Assembly: GCA_964455375.1 (NCBI GenBank)
Contig: CAYVXE010000088.1
Location: 1-19,207 of the forward strand
Direction of reading: 5' to 3'
DNA: 19,207 nt
Origin: CAYVXE01 sp964455375
GTDB taxonomy: Bacteria > Zhuqueibacterota > Zhuqueibacteria > Oceanimicrobiales > Oceanimicrobiaceae
Shown here one piece after another: positions 16,721 through 19,207 of this stretch. The position numbers and the translations under genes were made by a program. The notes under the pieces were generated by a model, which did no database searches, was not told where the DNA came from, and saw only the letters and a program-made list of their open reading frames with translations. Each line of letters starts with the position of its first letter. The first letter of the stretch is position 1.

Positions 16721-16756
16721 GTCATTTCTCCATAAAAGAATGATGAGTTTAGTTAT

Positions 16757-17179
16757 TTAAATTGTTGCAATGCACTTTAATTCAATTGCAATGGGTGTCG
16801 GTAAATTGTTGATTTCAACGGTTGTCCTACTTGGCTGATTATCCTGAAAGTATTCAGCGTAAATGCGGTTAAATGTTTTGAAATCCTCCTGCATGTTGGT
16901 GAGAAAAACCGTCACATCAACCAAATTTTCCCAACTGCTTCCGGCATCCTCAAGAATCATTTTCACATTTTTGAAAACTGAATGACACTGTGATTCGATG
17001 TCATAATTCAGGATAGTTCCGTTTTCATCCAACTCGACGCCGGGTATTGTATTCGTTCCCCGTTCTCTTGGTCCAACACCGGATAAAAACAACAAATTCC
17101 CCACCTTTTTGGCATGGGGATAAGCGCCTACGGGCTCAGGTGCTTGTTGCGAATGAAATGTATTTTTTAGTTGGCTCAT
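16757..17179 (-). CDS. nbaF: 2-aminomuconate deaminase, Rid (YjgF/YER057c) family
   Basis: 140 residues. It matches the aminomuconate deaminase branch of the Rid family rather than generic RidA: QAPEPVGAYPHAKKVGNLLFLSGVGPRERGTNTIPGVE, YDIESQCHSVFKNVKMILEDAGSSWENLVDVTVFLTNM, FNRIYAEYF, RTTVEINNLPTPIAIELK. The role is hydrolytic release of ammonia from 2-aminomuconate to give 4-oxalocrotonate, the step after the dehydrogenase encoded upstream. A generic imine/enamine deaminase is the alternative, but the sequence and neighbours favour the specific role. No clear ribosome binding site precedes the ATG; the upstream 120 bases hold one arm of the repeats flanking the GxxExxY gene. Confidence 0.9.
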   Translation of the reverse strand: MSQLKNTFHSQQAPEPVGAYPHAKKVGNLLFLSGVGPRERGTNTIPGVELDENGTILNYDIESQCHSVFKNVKMILEDAGSSWENLVDVTVFLTNMQEDFKTFNRIYAEYFQDNQPSRTTVEINNLPTPIAIELKCIATI

Positions 17180-17260
17180 ATTTGTTTTTTAAAAAAAGCC
17201 ACAATTATTCTTGTTCGATGTTGAGTAGAGTGGGTACAGTAGAACCCCGATGGACTCTTG

Positions 17261-17294
17261 AGCCACGGATTCACTCTGATGAAACACGGATTTT
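17261..17294. repeat. Left arm of ACGGAT inverted repeat flanking the GxxExxY gene
   Basis: AGCCACGGAT, 13 bases, ACACGGAT, TTT. The right arm (17670-17702), read on the opposite strand, gives AGCCACGGAT, 12 bases, ACACGGAT. The two arms bracket the gene almost exactly: this arm ends six bases from the stop codon. Confidence 0.8.
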
Positions 17295-17299
17295 GTTTT

Positions 17300-17668
17300 T
17301 TAATATACAAAGCGTTTGAATTCTACTTTCTCTTTACCAAAATTGATGAGTAAGCCTACCTTGATTCCTGTTGCCTTCAATTCATTGAGTAATTGTGGCT
17401 CATCTTTTGAATTATATACTTTAGCAACTTTAAGTTCCACAATTACTTTTTCCTCGACAAGCAAGTCCGCCTCATATTCGCCGACAATTGCTCCTTTAAA
17501 CGTCACCTTTATGGGATGTTCTATTTCCGCAGAAAGTCCCCGGTGTAACAATTCAACCTGTAGTGCTTTTTGATAGACTTTCTCTAAAAATCCATAACCG
17601 AGATAATTGTGCACTTCAAATGCTGAACCTATAATGGCCTCTGTTATGTCTTCATATTTTAAACCCAT
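17300..17668 (-). CDS. GxxExxY protein (PD-(D/E)XK nuclease-like)
   Basis: 122 residues, the usual size. The name-giving motif is G26-F-L-E29-K-V-Y32 in a helix after VHNYLGYG; the PD-(D/E)XK-like core is Asp68 (EYEADLLVEEKVIVELK), Glu78 and Lys80; the C-terminus GLLINFGKEKVEFKRFVY matches the family end. The biochemical role is unknown; the core suggests nucleic-acid cleavage or binding. It interrupts the kynurenine operon, 118 bases after the dehydrogenase and 120 before the deaminase, and has no plausible part in the pathway. The ATG directly follows the repeat (ACACGGATAAA-ATG), so the repeat forms its 5' leader. Intact, so probably still functional or recently inserted. Confidence 0.92.
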   Translation of the reverse strand: MGLKYEDITEAIIGSAFEVHNYLGYGFLEKVYQKALQVELLHRGLSAEIEHPIKVTFKGAIVGEYEADLLVEEKVIVELKVAKVYNSKDEPQLLNELKATGIKVGLLINFGKEKVEFKRFVY

Positions 17669-17669
17669 T

Positions 17670-17702
17670 TTATCCGTGTCGGTCTGTGTTCATCCGTGGC
17701 TT
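17670..17702. repeat. Right arm of ACGGAT inverted repeat flanking the GxxExxY gene
   Basis: Plus strand TTATCCGTGT, bases, then CATCCGTGGCTT; reverse complement starts AAGCCACGGAT and ends ACACGGATAA. It abuts the start codon of the GxxExxY gene with one base between. Confidence 0.8.
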
Positions 17703-17786
17703 ATTTTTTCTAAAATGTTTACGCACTCGAATCAACATTGAACCGTTAATCTTAATAGCGATCAATTTTTGGAAAACCAAAAACAA

Positions 17787-19207
17787 TCATAATTTCACAC
17801 AAACATTTTTAGGTTCCGTAAAAAACCGCAAGGCTTCAAATCCGCCTTCTCTGCCCACGCCGGACTGTTTTATGCCGCCAAATGGAGTTCGCAAATCACG
17901 CAGCATCCAGCAGTTGATCCAGACAATTCCGGCTTGCAGTTGGGCGGCAATCCGGTGCGCCCGGGTTAAGTTTTCCGTCCACACTGTGGCTGACAAACCG
18001 TAAGGCGTGCTGTTTGCCTGTGCAAGGACTTCGTGCGTTGTGTCGAACGGTGTGAGGGTAACCACAGGGCCGAAAATTTCCTCCTGATTCGTCCGACAAT
18101 CGTAGGGAAGACCTTCGATGACCGTAGGCTCCACGAACCAGCCATTTTCACAGCGGCCGGCAGGGTGAACTTGTTTCCCGCCGGTGAGCAGTTTTCCGCC
18201 TTCCTGTGTTGCCAGTTCTATATAAGAGAGAATTTTTGCTAAATGATCTTTGGAAACCACAGCGCCTAATTGGGACGCGCTTTCAGAAGGGTCACCAACG
18301 TTCAGTTTTTTGACTTCAGTCACAAAATCGGCTTTGAATTTTTCGTAAAGCGGTTGTTCGATAAATATTCTTGACCCACATAAACAGATTTGTCCCTGAT
18401 TGGAAAAGGACGACTGCACCGTCGTCTTCAACATTTCATCATAGTTACAATCGGCAAAAATGATGTTGGGATTTTTACCGCCGAGTTCCAGGGAAAGTTT
18501 CTTAAACATGGGAGCAGCGGTTCTTGCGATTTCAGCGCCGGTTTTAGTGCCGCCGGTGAAGCTGATGACCGGAATTTGCGGATGTGCTGAAATGGCAGCC
18601 CCCACCTTCTGTCCGCTACCATGAATGATGTTTAGCACACCGGGCGGCAGACCTGCCTCGCTGCATAATTCTGACAGTAAATACGCCGTCATTGGAGTGA
18701 TTTCCGAAGGTTTACCGATGACACAATTTCCCGCCGCTAAAGGCGGGGCGATTTTCCAGGTAAAAAGGTAAAGCGGCAAATTCCAGGGCGAAATGCAGCC
18801 CACCAATCCAATGGGATTTCTCAGCGTGTAATTGAGCGCCCGGTTTTCCATGTTGTGGGATTCACTGGCGAATTGCGTGATCGCATGGGCAAAAAAACGG
18901 AAATTACTGGCAGCCCTCGGGATATCCACGGATTTTGCTAAGGCGAGGGGCTTACCGTTGTCCTTGGATTCCGCCGCAGCGAATCGATCCAGATTCTCCT
19001 CAATTAACTGTGAGAGCTTTAAAAGAACAGTCGCCCGTTCTTCTGTCGGTGTTGTCGACCACGCAGGAAAAACATTTCTTGCAGCTTTAACAGCTAATTC
19101 CACATCCCTTTGATCTGAATCCGGGATTTTGCAGGAAACCGTCCCGGTAGCTGGTTCGTAACTATCCAGATAGTTATTTGAGAGTGGCGGGACAAATTCG
19201 CCATTTA
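17787..19207 (-). CDS. nbaE: 2-aminomuconate semialdehyde dehydrogenase (ALDH family), 5' end outside window
   Basis: The frame runs from the window edge to the stop at 17787: 473 codons visible (including stop), about 10-15 residues short of a full enzyme. A GTG at 19103 is internal, since the upstream codons read NGEFVPPLSNNYLDSYEPATG, a normal ALDH N-terminus. It oxidises 2-aminomuconate semialdehyde to 2-aminomuconate with NAD+. Motifs: ISPWNLPLYLFTWKIAPPLAAGNCV with the oxyanion Asn; SFTGGTKTGAEIARTAAP; catalytic Glu in LELGGKNPN; catalytic Cys in SNQGQICLCGSR; EEIFGPVVTLTPF; and the C-terminal GIKQSGVGREGG. QICLCGSR and the neighbours point to the ALDH8/AMSDH group; 2-hydroxymuconate semialdehyde dehydrogenase is the nearest alternative. 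It is the first visible gene of the operon; its promoter must lie outside the window. Confidence 0.92.
   Translation of the reverse strand, partial: NGEFVPPLSNNYLDSYEPATGTVSCKIPDSDQRDVELAVKAARNVFPAWSTTPTEERATVLLKLSQLIEENLDRFAAAESKDNGKPLALAKSVDIPRAASNFRFFAHAITQFASESHNMENRALNYTLRNPIGLVGCISPWNLPLYLFTWKIAPPLAAGNCVIGKPSEITPMTAYLLSELCSEAGLPPGVLNIIHGSGQKVGAAISAHPQIPVISFTGGTKTGAEIARTAAPMFKKLSLELGGKNPNIIFADCNYDEMLKTTVQSSFSNQGQICLCGSRIFIEQPLYEKFKADFVTEVKKLNVGDPSESASQLGAVVSKDHLAKILSYIELATQEGGKLLTGGKQVHPAGRCENGWFVEPTVIEGLPYDCRTNQEEIFGPVVTLTPFDTTHEVLAQANSTPYGLSATVWTENLTRAHRIAAQLQAGIVWINCWMLRDLRTPFGGIKQSGVGREGGFEALRFFTEPKNVCVKL

Noticed and set aside
17787..19103. Dehydrogenase starting at GTG 19103
   Set aside because: The upstream 34 codons to the window edge are in frame and encode a typical ALDH N-terminus, so the gene starts outside the window.

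Overview
The window looks like a scaffold piece from an uncultured bacterium of the FCB superphylum (Bacteroidota, Calditrichota/KSB1, Ignavibacteria and relatives). The main clue is a large secreted FG-GAP protein ending in a type IX secretion (Por) sorting domain with the NFPNPFNP signature. Dispersed intergenic repeats (ACGGAT-rich, 'GTCATTCCG...GAGGAATCT', 'ACACCGAAGG') and a GxxExxY protein fit the same kind of genome. I cannot fix the phylum from the sequence alone. Two runs of exactly 100 N (1880-1979, 6165-6264) look like scaffold gaps of unknown true size.

Layout. 1-1554 (-): AT-rich, membrane-anchored TerB-N/TerB protein, cut by the window edge, with a near-consensus promoter behind it at 1818-1846. 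1980-2884 (-): stand-alone cobalamin-independent methionine-synthase-like protein whose C-terminus is lost in the first gap. 3173-6989 (-): giant FG-GAP/FN3/T9SS protein, one gene broken by the second gap. 7376-8530 (+): Cys/Met-metabolism PLP enzyme, convergent with 8555-8962 (-), a MaoC-type hydratase. 8963-9985: about 1 kb without a gene, built from degenerate repeats in a duplicated order. 9986-19207 (-): a kynurenine degradation cluster.

Cluster, in transcription order (right to left): 2-aminomuconate semialdehyde dehydrogenase (5' end outside the window), a GxxExxY cassette flanked by inverted repeats, 2-aminomuconate deaminase (Rid family), 3-hydroxyanthranilate 3,4-dioxygenase, ACMS decarboxylase, a KynB-like cyclase/hydrolase, a DUF3179 protein, kynureninase, a membrane-anchored SRPBCC protein and kynurenine 3-monooxygenase. 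Together these cover N-formylkynurenine (if the cyclase is the formamidase) -> kynurenine -> 3-hydroxykynurenine -> 3-hydroxyanthranilate -> ACMS -> 2-aminomuconate semialdehyde -> 2-aminomuconate -> 4-oxalocrotonate. This is the catabolic branch, not the NAD-forming one. Tryptophan dioxygenase and the steps after oxalocrotonate are not in the window.

Most notable: the DUF3179 gene (14235-13297) is one continuous reading frame interrupted by a single in-frame TGA (13887-13885), exactly where the family carries its conserved Cys in the 'CPLTG/CPLCG' motif. A two-tier hairpin follows, with a 5-bp GGCGU/ACGCC upper stem, a CGUGU loop starting 20 nt after the UGA, and a 4-bp lower stem. This is the expected picture of a selenocysteine codon with a bacterial SECIS element, so the gene is a candidate selenoprotein in a domain family of unknown function.
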